In this document: positions 1 to 25,546 of the stretch, one piece after another | Layout: each line of letters opens with the position of its first letter | Numbering within the stretch: the stretch's first letter is position 1 | Assembly (NCBI GenBank): GCA_958450365.1 | Contig: CAUEEP010000914.1 | Span: 1,068,501-1,132,500 of the forward strand | Direction of reading: 5' to 3' | DNA: 64,000 nucleotides | From: Mesorhabditis belari | Lineage: Eukaryota > Nematoda > Chromadorea > Rhabditida > Rhabditidae | Made by a program: the position numbers and the translations under genes | Notes under the pieces: model-generated | Seen by the model: only the letters and a program-made list of their open reading frames with translations | Told to the model about the DNA's origin: nothing | Database searches by the model: none

Positions 1-698
1 GAAAAGATAGAAAGATGAATTCACAGAGAAAAGCGCAAATTTTACCCAAAGATGGATGACTCGTCGAAAAAGTGAAAAGGAGGAGAAAGCTCGCAAGAAT
101 TTCTCGTTTGTGCATTTTTTCGGGATGGAATTGAGGAAAAGATGTGTGGGTGAAGGAAGTATTGGAAAATCAATACACAACAACGGAGAGGGGCTTTCAT
201 GAATGGCCCCCATTGGGCCCATTGGACCATGAAATAGAAAAAAAAGCTGACTGGATAAGGGAAGAAGGCTTAAGAGATAGGATTTGAGCCAGAAATCAGA
301 GGATTTGACTTACTTATTATTTCAATATTAGAATTAGAAAAAGGATGACTCGTCGAAAAAGTGAAAAGGAGGGGAAAGCTCGCAGAAATTTCTATAGAAG
401 CTGTTTAGCACGCAAGCTGTTTAGCTCTTGTTGTAGAAGATCTAGAATGATTTTGAGTACTTTAACGTACACTAGACATAAAGTAAAACCAAAGGAAGAT
501 AAGAAGACAAGGATTTAAGCCTACTACAATAATAATGCTACTGGTTTTGCCAAACGAGAACGAGAAATCTGACTTCTGGCTTTGCAAAAACAAAAGAAAT
601 GAGTCAAAAGAAAGGAGGAAAAGGCAAAAGAGCTTTACAGAGACTCTACAGAGAGCTTAGCTACAGAGAGCTTAGCTACAGAGAGCTTAGCTACAGAG
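1..698. other. Gene-free left flank with a short direct repeat
   Basis: No exon-like open stretch with splice sites was found on either strand. A block of about 50 bases beginning GGATGACTCGTCGAAAAAGT at about 54 recurs at about 342 with a few differences, so this is dispersed or duplicated repeat DNA. A short run of GAGAGCTTAGCTACA units (about 650-702) leads into the inverted-repeat element that follows. Confidence 0.5.
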
Positions 699-798
699 AG
701 CTTAGCTTCTTTCCATTCCAGCCTTTAAAAATTAGTAGAAGTAGAAGTGAGTACCTTGAATACGTACTTTAATACGTACTTTAATACATACTTTAATA

Positions 799-1318
799 TT
801 GGGTTGGGGAGAATGAGTCGGCGCCAAACTTTAAAGGGACTTTTTGCACACATAAAGCCTTCTTTAAATATACCTTTGGTTTCATCAAAAGGATCCACTA
901 TTTCTCTACAAAATGACTTTTGAGAGATTCCACAAAGCTTTTCTTTCGTGGAGTTTATGAACTTCCAAACGCAGCTGGTTAAAATGGCAAAGAGTCCGAC
1001 TCATCATTTGAACAGTTTCTTTCACATAAACCTTCTTTGGTGTTTATATAAAAAAGATAGAGCACATTCAATTACTTAAGTTGCCAAATTTGCAGGAAGA
1101 TCCCACCAATGGTTTTTTCTAGATGACAGTTTGTAGTTTTTGTGAAAAAATGGCTTTTTCTTGAGCGGAGGCGCTGTTTGAATTTTCTTTTAAATGTGAT
1201 TTTGTAGAGAATTAGTTAACCATTCTACTGATATCAAACGCATATTATTTGACGAAGTCGAATTGAAGTTTTAGACATTTTTTTCATTTTCGGCGCCGAC
1301 TCATTCTCCCCAACCCAA
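799..1318. mobile_element. 520-bp MITE with perfect 27-bp terminal inverted repeats
   Basis: The ends begin TTGGGTTGGGGAGAATGAGT and are perfect reverse complements over 27 bases (799-825 and 1292-1318). TA dinucleotides flank both sides (797-798, 1319-1320), the target-site duplication of Tc1/mariner-type elements. No transposase is encoded. It interrupts the 12-mer array in the left arm of the larger element, so it inserted later. Identical ends suggest it is young. Confidence 0.85.
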
Positions 1319-1883
1319 TACATACTTTAATACAGTACTTTGCAGTACTTTTGGTTAAGTTGTAAAAGTCATTAAAACAAAGCGAGACACTGAGACAGAG
1401 AGATCGACGAACAAAAATGTCACAAAACAGAAAAGAATATTTAAAATTGTTAACTATTTATCAACCTTTCAACCGGGACTTTATTGTTGTTTCTGTTGTT
1501 GTTTCTGTGGTTGTTTCTGTTGTTGTTTTGTTAAAAGTTTTGGCAATTTGACATCTGTAAAAGTCATTAAAACAAAGCCGTTCCAGAAACTGGTCCAGAA
1601 ACTGGTCCAGAAACCGTTCCAGAAAACAAAAAGAATCAAAAACACTTAACTTCTTAAATTCTAGCAGTTGATCTTGATGAATTTGCGATGAAATGGCAAA
1701 GAAAAACGGTGAAAAATGAATAAAAATAATGGAAAATGGCTTTAAGCAGCTTTAAGCACTTTAAGCTTTACCGTAGCTAGTGCATTTTAGAATGCGTCAC
1801 CAAAATATTTCTCTGTAAACGCTCTTGCGTGCTTGTAACTGCTATGGGTGCTATAACTTAACCAAAAGTACTGCAAAGTGCTG

Positions 1884-2104
1884 TATTAAAGTACGTATTA
1901 AAGTACTGCAAAGTACGTATTAAAGTACGTATTAAAGTACGTATTAAAGTACGTATGAAAGTACGTATTAAAGTACGTATTAAAGTACGTATTAAAGTAC
2001 GTATTAAAGTACGTATTAAAGTACGTATTAAAGTACGTATTAAAGTACGTATTAAAGTACGTATTAAAGTACGTATGAAAGTACGTATTAAAGTACGTAT
2101 TAAA
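1884..2104. repeat. 12-bp satellite, unit ATTAAAGTACGT
   Basis: About 18 near-identical 12-base units make up the expanded right arm of the inverted-repeat element. Because the unit is divisible by three and lacks stops, both strands give spurious ORFs. Confidence 0.95.
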
Positions 2105-2160
2105 GGTACTCACTTCTACTTCTACTACTTTTTAAAGTCTGGAATGGAAAGAAGCTAAGC

Positions 2161-3040
2161 TTTACCCTGAAAAGAGACAAGAGATGTGCGAGTCCATTTT
2201 CCGATATTTTCCGTTTCTTTCTTCTATTCCGATGTGGGGTAACCAGGAAAAAAAGCGAAAAAAGCAAAAAAAGAAAAAACGAATTTCAAATAAACGCCAA
2301 AATTTGTTCCAGAGAGGATGGGTTTTTTTGGGGGGAAAAGGGAAAAGAAACTCGGTTTGAATTGACTAATTTTAGTTCCAGGAAGATTTTCAAGAGTTTT
2401 AGAGATACTTTAGAAGTTGGAAAAGAAGGATTGACGAGAATTACTGGATTTTAAAATACCATTTCGATGGTTTCAATGAGTGAATGATGTTTAAAAGCTT
2501 TGCTTTGGCTTCTGCTTTTGCTTAGGCTCTTGCTTTTGCTTTTGCTTTGCTTTTGCTTTTGCTTTGCTTTTGCTTTTTCGAGTTAGAATTTTCCCAAATC
2601 TAATCTACAGTACTTTACTTAGAATAGAATATTTATTGCATTTACAATTTGTTTTTATTGTAGGTTACCTATTGTAGGTTATTGTAGGTCTAACCTGTTT
2701 GATGTCAGCTATTGGAGAAGGATCAAAGGGTGACGATGAAGAGACGACTTTCTTCTTCAAGCAACCCGGTTGCAATTTCATCTTATCTCTTGGCTATTGT
2801 TGTCGGTATGGAGGAAAACTCTAACATTCATATAAATTGATATAGGTGTACTTGAGAAGAGAGACATTTACCATGCAATTTTATGTTGAAACTTTAAGAA
2901 AAAATGGCGCAGACTAGGGAAAAAAGCTCGCTTGCATTGATTGATTCATGTCATCAGTCAATGCATTCCGCAAGTGAGTTAAGAAACTAAACTATGCTTT
3001 ATTGCAGCTTTACTTTTATAAGATAAACCTGACTGTTAGT
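2161..3040. other. Gene-free stretch with a TTTTGC simple repeat
   Basis: About 2500-2580 is a run of GCTTTTGCTTTT-type units. The rest is AT-rich and shows no exon with splice sites and no recognisable RNA gene. Confidence 0.4.
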
Positions 3041-3280
3041 GAGCTTGAGCTGGGCAGCTCTAGCCGCTCTAGCCGCTGCTTTCTTAGCTTAGGCGAAGGA
3101 AAGGATTGTAAGGCTGACTGTTAGTAAGCTTGAGCTCGGTTCAGCAAAGGGATCCGAGATTTGAAAGAAAAATGGAGAAAGACTATTGCCAACAACAGAG
3201 AATATCTGGCTCTAGCCGCTCTAGCCGCTGCTTTCTTAGCTTAGGCTAAGGAAAGGATTGTAAGGCTAGGATTCGTAAGA
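3041..3280. repeat. Imperfect tandem duplication, about 150-bp unit
   Basis: Two copies (about 3056-3112 and 3208-3272) share CTCTAGCCGCTCTAGCCGCT, then CTTTCTTAGCTTAGG and AAGGAAAGGATTGTAAGGCT. The unit also contains GACTGTTAGT-AGCTTGAGCT, itself present twice. No coding potential. Confidence 0.8.
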
Positions 3281-3520
3281 ATCGAGCCAGATTATCATTA
3301 TGCGAACTTCTTGTGAGCTTTTCTGTTTCTAGATTATACAAATCTTACTAAATCGAGTATGGAGATTCAGAATCTGAAATCAAAATCCGCCAAATAAGCT
3401 TGCAAATAAAAATAAAAATAAAAAAGCAATAAAAAAATGCTTTAAAGCTTTAAAGACCTTGGATTGCAAAAAAAATTGAATCAAAGCTTTAAAGACCGCT
3501 TTTCAATCGCTGGCAGATGG

Positions 3521-3590
3521 GCATCGATGGTCTAGTGGATAGTAGGACGGCCTCTCGGTCGTAGGGTCGGGGTTCGGCTCCGTCCTTGGT
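3521..3590 (+). pseudogene. tRNA-Glu-like pseudogene
   Basis: An A-box-like TGGTCTAGTGGATAG and a B-box-like GGTTCGGCTCC lie at tRNA spacing, and the sequence between can form an anticodon-type arm with CTC in the loop. The two acceptor strands are not complementary, the T stem has at least two mismatches and the anticodon loop is short. It therefore looks like a decayed tRNA-Glu or tRNA-derived repeat, not a working tRNA. Confidence 0.45.
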
Positions 3591-4107
3591 TTTTAGTTTT
3601 TTTCTTTAGATGTTCTGCTTCATAAAATTATGCTAGTGATTTTCAGCCTCTAGTGATTAGATCACCATTGGCTAGCCGTGTCGTAGGCGGCCGCTCATGA
3701 TTTTCAGCCATTGGTGATTTTCAGTGATTGAACCACCATCGTCTAGCCGCTTTGTTTTTATTTGATGCTAAATATTAAAATTTAAGTTTTTTAAGATCTC
3801 AAAAATATCTGATTTCATTATTATATTAACTGCAAGAAGCCGGCTTATTTACTCGTCTTTTCCCTTTTTCTGTTATTGTTTTTAATTGTTTATTTGAAGG
3901 TCAACTCAAAAAGGAACCAATTCACAAAATACTAAAAAAAAATGGCGATTTGATGGAAAGGAAAATGGAGAGCTTTGAAAAGGAGAGCTTTGTAAAGGAG
4001 AGCTTTGAATAAAGAAATGTGGAGTTCGATTTATTAACTGAATATTTCTTTACATATTGAATCTCTACTGCCAAATGTTAAATCTAAATATTCCTAACAT
4101 CTCTAAG
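3591..4107. other. Gene-free AT-rich stretch
   Basis: A short direct repeat involving GATTTTCAGCC and CTAGCCG occurs around 3640-3750. No gene was recognised. Confidence 0.4.
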
Positions 4108-4512
4108 TTAAGCCAGAGCCTAGCCAGAGTCTAGTCAGAAGACCAGACTCTAGCCAGAAGGCCAGAATTCTGAGTTAAGCCAGAGCCTAGACAGAGTCTA
4201 GTCAAAAGACCAAAATTTAGCCAGAGCCAGAGCTATTAGCCAGAGCCATTAGCCGGAGCTAGAGCCATTAACCAGAGCTAGAGCCATTAACCAGAGCCAG
4301 AGCCATTAGCCAGAGCCAGAGCTATTAGCCAGAGCCATTAGTCAGAGCCAGAGTCATTAACCAGAGCCATTAGCCAGAGCTAGAGCCATTAACCAGAGCC
4401 ATTAACCAGAGCCATTAACCAGAGCCATTAGCCAGAGCTAGAGCCATTAACCAGAGCCAGAGCTATTAACCAGAGCCATTAGCCGGAGCTAGAGCCATTA
4501 GCCATTAACCAA
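4108..4512. repeat. Minisatellite, core AGCCAGAGCCATTA
   Basis: Higher-order mixture of AGCCAGAGCC, AGCTAGAGCC and CATTAACCAG/CATTAGCCAG blocks of 12-18 bases, with many variant copies. This indicates an old array. Confidence 0.9.
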
Positions 4513-4654
4513 GCCTAGATACTCGTTGTAGAGTTTAAGACTATCTTCTGGCTTGGAATTACTGTAGGGATTGTAGCGATAAATGGACTACTGTAGAATC
4601 ATTGGGTACTGCGTAAACTTTTTTTTGATTTGTCTCGTTAAGAAAGTCTAGGCA

Positions 4655-4732
4655 CTGGTCTAGTTACTAGTCTAGTTACTAGTCTAGTTACTAGTCTAGT
4701 TACTACTCTAGGCACTGGTCTAGCTGGTCTAT
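4655..4732. repeat. Short tandem repeat, unit CTAGTCTAGTTA
   Basis: Six to seven copies of TCTAGTTACTAG-type units flanked by TCTAGGCACTGG copies. Confidence 0.8.
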
Positions 4733-5393
4733 TGGTAAACCATTGGACTTTCAATCAAATCTCCTTGTTTCAATTCCTTATCCGGGCCTATCAGTCGACA
4801 TTTTTCTTCCAAAACATTGAGAACAATTTCTCCAAAAAACTTTGCAGGCAATTGAGAACATTGAGAACATTTAGATTGGGCGGAAGGAGGAGAGGGGAAG
4901 AGGGGTAGATGAAGGCATTCATTTACATTTGACAATAGAAATTAGAAAGAAAAAGAAACAAGAAAAGAATAAAAGAATCAAATAATCAAATAATCAAATA
5001 ATCAAAAGAAAATACATAAAGACCGGGGTGTCTGAAGAGATAGAAAACATAATTAAACAGCAAAAAAATCGAAAAAAATCGAAAAAACTCTTTTAAAATC
5101 AAATTTTGACTTTTTTTTGAGGTGTGGCCTTAAAAAAATGTTATAGAAAATCAAAAAAAAACATGAATTTCTGAAAATAAATGATTTAAAAATGGAGTGA
5201 TTTGCTAAAAAGTGAAATCAAAGAGATTGGGAAGGATTGTGGATTCAAAAATCGTACAAATTACATCTAATAACGGCAATGGTAGGCAAAGAAAAAAAAA
5301 AGGATCTAGATCTAGAAAAAAAAGGAATTCAATTTAATCACTAAAAAAACCCAAAATTTGGCAATATAGGGAATATGGTAGGCTAGGGCACAA
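4733..5393. other. Gene-free AT-rich stretch
   Basis: Includes a short AATCAAATAATCAAAT run (about 4975-5005). A 68-codon minus-strand ORF (4729-4935) lacks splice context and recognisable motifs. Confidence 0.4.
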
Positions 5394-5484
5394 AAGAGAA
5401 GGAGAAGAAGAAGAAGGAGAAAGGGAAGAAGGAAGAGAAGAAGAAAGAGAAGGGGAAGAAGAAAGAGAAGAAGAAGAAATCAAA
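5394..5484. repeat. Purine-rich GAA/GGA tract
   Basis: About 90 bases almost entirely A and G on the plus strand (AGAAGAAGAAGGAGAAAGGG-type). Simple sequence directly left of a MITE copy. Confidence 0.85.
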
Positions 5485-5515
5485 GAGAATATCAAATTTT
5501 CATATGAATTTGAAA

Positions 5516-5745
5516 TACCGTATTTTCTCTAATAGTAGTGCACCCCGTCGAGCCGAGTTGTTGCCCATTTTACAGTTTCTAAGTTTTCCCAGAAGCTCAA
5601 CACTCAAATCATCGTCAAGATCTCATCGTCAGCTACATTTTCCGTCCCCACATCGATAGATTCTGATAATCGGTTCTCGAGATTTCAAGGAATTTAGGTG
5701 AAGCTTAGAGTGTACTATTAGAGGAAGTCATCGGTAAATACGGTA
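5516..5745 (+). mobile_element. 230-bp MITE, TACCGTA family, copy 1
   Basis: Starts TACCGTATTTTCTCTAATAG and ends in TACGGTA. Its interior matches the reverse complement of 31118-31337 nearly throughout, sharing AGCTCAACACTCAAAT, CATCGTCA, CTACATTTTCCG, CGGTTCTCGAGATTTC and AATTTAGG. Two full-length copies in one window establish a family. No coding capacity. Confidence 0.85.
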
Positions 5746-5825
5746 GTCATCATAAAACTCTAAGATTTGGGTAATTGAATCAAATTGTAGAAAAAAAGAT
5801 TCTCCAACTCTAGGATAGTTCAATT

Positions 5826-6429
5826 TACCGTATTCTCGGTAAATTGAAGATCTTGGTCTGATTAGTAGTTTCGAGCCTAAGCCTAAGCCTAAGCCTAAGC
5901 CTAAGCCTGAGCCAGAGCCTAAGCCTAAGCCTGAACCAGAGCCTAAGCCTAAGCCAGAGCCTAAGCCTTAGCCTAAGCCTTAACCTAAGCCTTAACCTAA
6001 GCCTAAGCCCAAGCCTAAGCCTTAGCCTAAGCCTTAACCTAAGCCTTAACCTAAGCCTTAACCTAAGCCTTAACCTAAGCCTAAGCCTAAGCCTAAGCCT
6101 AAGCCTGCCAGAGCCTAAGCCTAAGCCTGAACCAGAGCCTAAGCCTAAGCCAGAGCCTAAGCCTTAGCCTAAGCCTTAACCTAAGCCTTAACCTAAGCCT
6201 TAACCTAAGCCTTAACCTAAGCCTAAGCCTAAGCCTAAGCCTAAGCCTAAGCCTGAGCCAGAGCCTAAGCCTAAGCCTGAACCAGAGCCTAAGCCTAAGC
6301 CAGAGCCTAAGCCTTAGCCTAAGCCTTAACCTAAGCCTTAACCTAAGCCTAAGCCCAAGCCTAAGCCTAAGACGGGGACTTTAGGCGACGCTTAGAGTGC
6401 ACTGCTATTAGAAATTAGAAAATACGGTA
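5826..6429. mobile_element. TACCGTA-ended element filled with telomere-like repeat
   Basis: It starts at TACCGTATTCTCGG and ends TTTAGGCGACGCTTAGAGTG ... AAAATACGGTA. That right end matches the end of the MITE family seen at 5516-5745 and 31118-31337. Between the ends is about 500 bp of GCCTAA hexamers. Either an array expanded inside a MITE or a hybrid formed at this site. Confidence 0.55.
5876..6371 (-). repeat. Interstitial telomeric repeat, (TTAGGC)n
   Basis: The plus strand reads GCCTAAGCCTAAGCCTAA, the reverse complement of the nematode telomere hexamer TTAGGC. Runs of 4-7 perfect hexamers alternate with variants GCCTTAACCTAA and GAGCCAGAGCC, and a block of about 180 bases is repeated two to three times. 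This is interstitial: single-copy sequence lies on both sides. Confidence 0.9.
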
Positions 6430-7294
6430 TAGGATTGCCTCAATAGTTTTTTTTTGCTTAGCTTTTTGCGTATCTAGCTTCACGAAAAGTTTGCAAAAAA
6501 ATTTTCTACAAAAAAAAGACACTTTATACAAATTCTAAAATGCTTTCGAGATTCTTATTAAAGACTTTTCTTTTATTTATTTCTTTATAAAAGCTTTTAT
6601 TAAAGGCTTAGCCAATCTGTGGACAATCGTTGACATTTTAAAACAAACCAAAACCATTATTCAACCTTTTTTTCTAAGTTCATTTTCAAAGTGAAATCGA
6701 TTTTCAACAGCTTTTCCTAGGTTTTTAAAAGAGCTCTCATATCGTTTATGAGTCTTTGACTCTTTTCTATCTAAAAACGCTTAAAACAAATCTTTTTCAA
6801 GCAAAAAAAACTCTTCAACTATCTGATCTTGAACGATATGAGCTCAATCTTTCGTCCACAGCTCATAAGCTGTGGACGAAAGATTGAGCTTCTTGAAGCT
6901 CATCTCGTTGAGCTGATTGAGCTTGTTGAAGAATTTTTCTTAAAACTGACAAATTTCATTGGTTAATTTCAAAGTTAACTTTAAAAAAACCTATCCAAAT
7001 ATTCTCTTCAAGCTTAAATTTATCAAAAAAAAAGCGAGAAAACCGATTTGATTTTGAAAATGAAATAGAAATAGATTAAATAATGGATTATTTTAGACTA
7101 ATGATTGTTTTAAGCGCATCTTCGCATCTTCTTTTTATAAAAATCTCCGAAGGAATTCTAGAATTTGTATAAAGAAATTCTTGGTAGAAAATTATCACAA
7201 TTTTCATGAAAAATCAATTAAATCAATTCGTGAAGCTACAACGAAAATCTAGGCGAAAAACTGCGAGTCGATAATTATAAATAAAATTTGCATA
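6430..7294. other. Gene-free stretch downstream of unc-37, with a hairpin
   Basis: AT-rich sequence between the telomeric array and the unc-37 stop codon; it should contain the 3'UTR of that gene. The notable structure is the perfect palindrome at 6841-6890. AGCTCAATC and GAGCTTCTTGAAGC variants are repeated around it (6840-6930). Confidence 0.4.
6841..6890. repeat. Perfect 23-bp palindrome with a 4-nt loop
   Basis: 6841-6863 (AGCTCAATCTTTCGTCCACA then GCT) is the exact reverse complement of 6868-6890, separated by CATA. Such a stem would form a cruciform or RNA hairpin. There is no following T run and no gene ends here, so it is not a terminator. Confidence 0.95.
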
Positions 7295-22462
<15,168 letters not shown>

Positions 22463-25400
22463 GGTGCTGGTGGGCGGAATTTTTGTAGCCTTGTAAGCAG
22501 GTGTTTGATTCTAGAATTGACGAATATATAAGAATATAAGAATATAAGTTTTCTGTGATCAATATAGCTATAAAGAGCTCGTTAACGGAAATCGAATCGA
22601 GAAGTAGCAATGATCGTGCGAAAGGAAGAGAGAGAGAGAGAGGGGAAGGGGGGAATGACCTAAGAAGATAGGCACAGATGCTTAGATTGGTGGTGGGGGG
22701 AAGAAGGGTCAAACACACATGCAAATCACTCTTTTTGAGCGAAGATTGGACTGGGGGTACACAATTGGCACAACAGCGATGAAGAGAGTCAGAGAGAGAG
22801 GCAGAAATGCAGAAATTTGCGGGTGTTCGTTTAGAGAGTTAAAGATGGGGAAAGATGGGGAAAGAGGAAAGATTGGGAAAGAAAGAAGAGAAGGGAGAGA
22901 AAGAAGAGAAAGATGGGAAGAAGGGAAGAAGAGAGGGAAGAGAAAGAAGAGAAAGAATAGAAAGAAAGAAGAGAAAGATGAGCAAACATTAGAGAAAGCT
23001 TGGGGAATGAGAGAGATGGAAGAGATGGGGAGATGAGGAGAGAGTTGGTAAGTGAACCGGGTAAGATGGAGAGAAGATGGAGAGAAGATGGAGTAGAATG
23101 GGAAGAGGATCGAATAGAATGGAATAGAATGAGTAACTAAAGTGATGGAAATGAGAAAAAGCTAGAGATAAGGGTTGAAAGTGTTGGAGAAATAGTTGGT
23201 GAGGCTATAGAAAGAGTAATTGAGCCAGGCAAGTGCTCTAGAGAAAGAGCTAGATAGAAGATGAGAGAAGAGAGAAGAGAAGAGAGAAGAGAGAAGAGAG
23301 AAGAGAGAAGAGAGAAGAGAGAAGAGAGAAGAGAGAAGAGAGAAGTTGAAGCGATCTGCTGTATTCTAGAGAAGTTGAAGAGAGTCTACTGAAGTCTAGA
23401 AATGAGCAAAAGCTTTATAGAGTAGAGAAGTTAGATTAGAAAATGCACAGGCTATTGACAAGAGTTTCAGAAGAGCTAGAGTTGAGATAGAGTTATAGAT
23501 TCATTGGAGTCATAGTCATAGAGAGACATAGTCATAGAGAAAGAGCTATAGAGCTGTAGAGCTATAGAAAATAGAGAAATAGCTTAGAAATAGCTTAGAA
23601 ATAGACTTTCTAGCAGAGAAAAGGAAAACCCACAGCATTGGTTGGCTATCTAGAGATCTGGTTGCCTAATAGAGAACTAAAGAGCTAAAGAACAGTAGAG
23701 AGATGAGAAATATTGAGAGTAGTAGGGGAAATGAACAGAAAAGCGAAAAGAACTCAAAAGAAGAGATCAAGATTGGCGGCGGGATAGCATTTCGTCGGAG
23801 AAAGGAGCGTCATTCGAAAAAGGAGATGATCGCGGGACACACCGCTTTTCTTTTCCCCGCCCTACCCCAGTCTTGTTCTCTGTTCATTCTCCAGCCATTC
23901 TCAACCCTACACACCCTGCCCTCTACCCCAGCCTCTACCCCTACTCAACCCTGTACACACCCAGCCATTCTCCATCCCTCTCTTCCCCAACCATTCTCTA
24001 TCTCTCTCTTCTCCAACCATTCTCCATCTCTCTCTTCCCCAAACATTCTCTATTTCTTCACCCATCCCTCCCACCCTCTCCAGCCATTTTTTACCTACTC
24101 TCTCTCTCTCTCCATATTCTGCTGTCTCTCTGAACACCTGCCCCAGTCATTCCCTGTTCATTCTCCCACTACTCCCATCCCCCCCTGCTAACAATAACAC
24201 TTCCCCCCTTTCCGCACTCATTCAAAGAGAAAGCGCAACGCAAGCGACACAACGCTTTTTGAATTGAAATTGGGAAAGATTGAGAGAAATAGAGAAATAG
24301 AGAAATAGAGAAATAGAGAAATAGAGACAATCAGAGAGCGCAAAAACATTATTGACTACAGAGAGGTGTTTTTGTCGAATTTCGTCACAATCATCGAAAT
24401 CATCGATTCTAATCTCTTTAAACTTTTCAATTTTAACGGTTAGCGACGATTTTTAGTGAACTAGCCTGAGCAAGAATAGAGCTAGAAGCCTAGCACTGTC
24501 CTTCATCGTTATCCCTGACTTAGGCAAGTCTGACTCACTGTAATAGGCTAGTACTGGGGCTACTGTAGTCTGCACAACACTGGATCACCGTAGTCCTATA
24601 GTAAACTGAACTACCGTAATCCTATAGTAATCGACTACCGTAGTCCTATCATAGTGAACTGAGGTTAGGGCATCGACATCCACCCAATCCTGCCCATTCA
24701 ACCACAACTCATCTCTCTCAAAAGAGCTGTTTTGTGTGCAGAGACGGGCATAAATCGCATCCGAATGGAGTCGGAACAGATTGTGTTTGTGGGGAGTGAA
24801 GAGAGGAGTGGAAAGACAAGTAGAAAAGAGGGGGGAGCCCCTTGGGGTGTCCTTAGCCGTTACCCCAGCGCAAAGAGGCAAAGAGACTCCTTGTGAAGGC
24901 CGAATTTGTAATGTGAGTGCCCGTTGCTGCCCCTTCATCCCCTCAGTACCTCAGTCTCTTCCCCCATCTACTAAGCCGCGACGACGAGCGCCCAATGGGA
25001 TTTCGCGCGCTCCCCGCCTTCTTCCCCCCATCCATCCTCCCTCCACTTCATTGACTTTCGTCTTTTAAGGGGTCTCCTCTTTCTGGACCCCTTCGGCAAT
25101 AGTCGAGGGTAAGTCCTGGAGTGTGAAGAACACTTGATGATCGGGGAGAACGGGGACTTGAAATCTTGAGCAAGTCATAACTGATAGGGTTCGAGATTTG
25201 GGCTAATTGATGGGAAATTCGGAATTAGGTATTAATCCAGTTCAGTTTAAATGACTTCGGCAATTTGCCTTGTCGGCTAATTGCCGTTCGTGTAGAATGG
25301 AAAGTGGATTATAGTAGAAAATATTATTGCAGGATACTCCGCTTATCTGTGATTTCTAGTTGACACCGCTTTCTAGGCTACAGTGGCCCTGGATTATTAT

Positions 25401-25546
25401 ACTTATTGCTAGGAATTGTCGCTTGATCCTTACGAGCTAATGCTGAAAATGGACTTGTATGTCAATTTGGAAATTTGCATGTAAATACCCGTTCGATTTA
25501 TGTAAATTTTTCAGGATAACAAAAGAAATAACAAAAAAACAATTTC
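22463..25546. other. unc-37 upstream region / smg-5 downstream region
   Basis: No supported gene. About 22610-23050 is GA-rich next to the unc-37 start, a plausible promoter-side GAGA-like tract. 23258-23345 is a perfect AGAGAAG array, 23870-24180 is CT-rich (ATTCTC-C-ATCTCTCTC) and 24290-24340 is GAGAAATA. 24440-25100 is more complex, with a GGGGTCTCC...GGACCCC dyad near 25068. Minus-strand ORFs here lack splice support. Confidence 0.5.
23258..23345. repeat. 7-bp array, AGAGAAG
   Basis: About twelve near-perfect heptamers in the intergenic region upstream of unc-37. Confidence 0.95.

Larger units (their letters stand above)
699..2160. mobile_element. Long inverted-repeat element with 12-mer arrays in both arms
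   Basis: The left arm (about 703-798 plus 1319-1360) is the reverse complement of the right arm (about 1850-2157). The match runs from CTTCTTTCCATTCCAG, through GTAGAAGTAGAAGTGAGTAC, a tandem ACTTTAATACGT array and AGTACTTTGCAGTACTTTTG, into unrelated interior (about 1361-1850). The interior has no convincing transposase. The left-arm array is short and is split by the element at 799-1318, while the right-arm array has grown to about 18 units. It is best read as a non-autonomous DNA transposon with long terminal inverted repeats; an inverted segmental duplication is the alternative. Confidence 0.7.

Noticed and set aside
1898..2158. Overlapping ORFs on both strands (repeating FNTY and KVRI)
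   Set aside because: They are the 12-bp satellite read as codons.
24585..25068. 117- and 95-codon ORFs downstream of smg-5
   Set aside because: No splice sites, no family resemblance, and both strands open over the same G/C-richer stretch.
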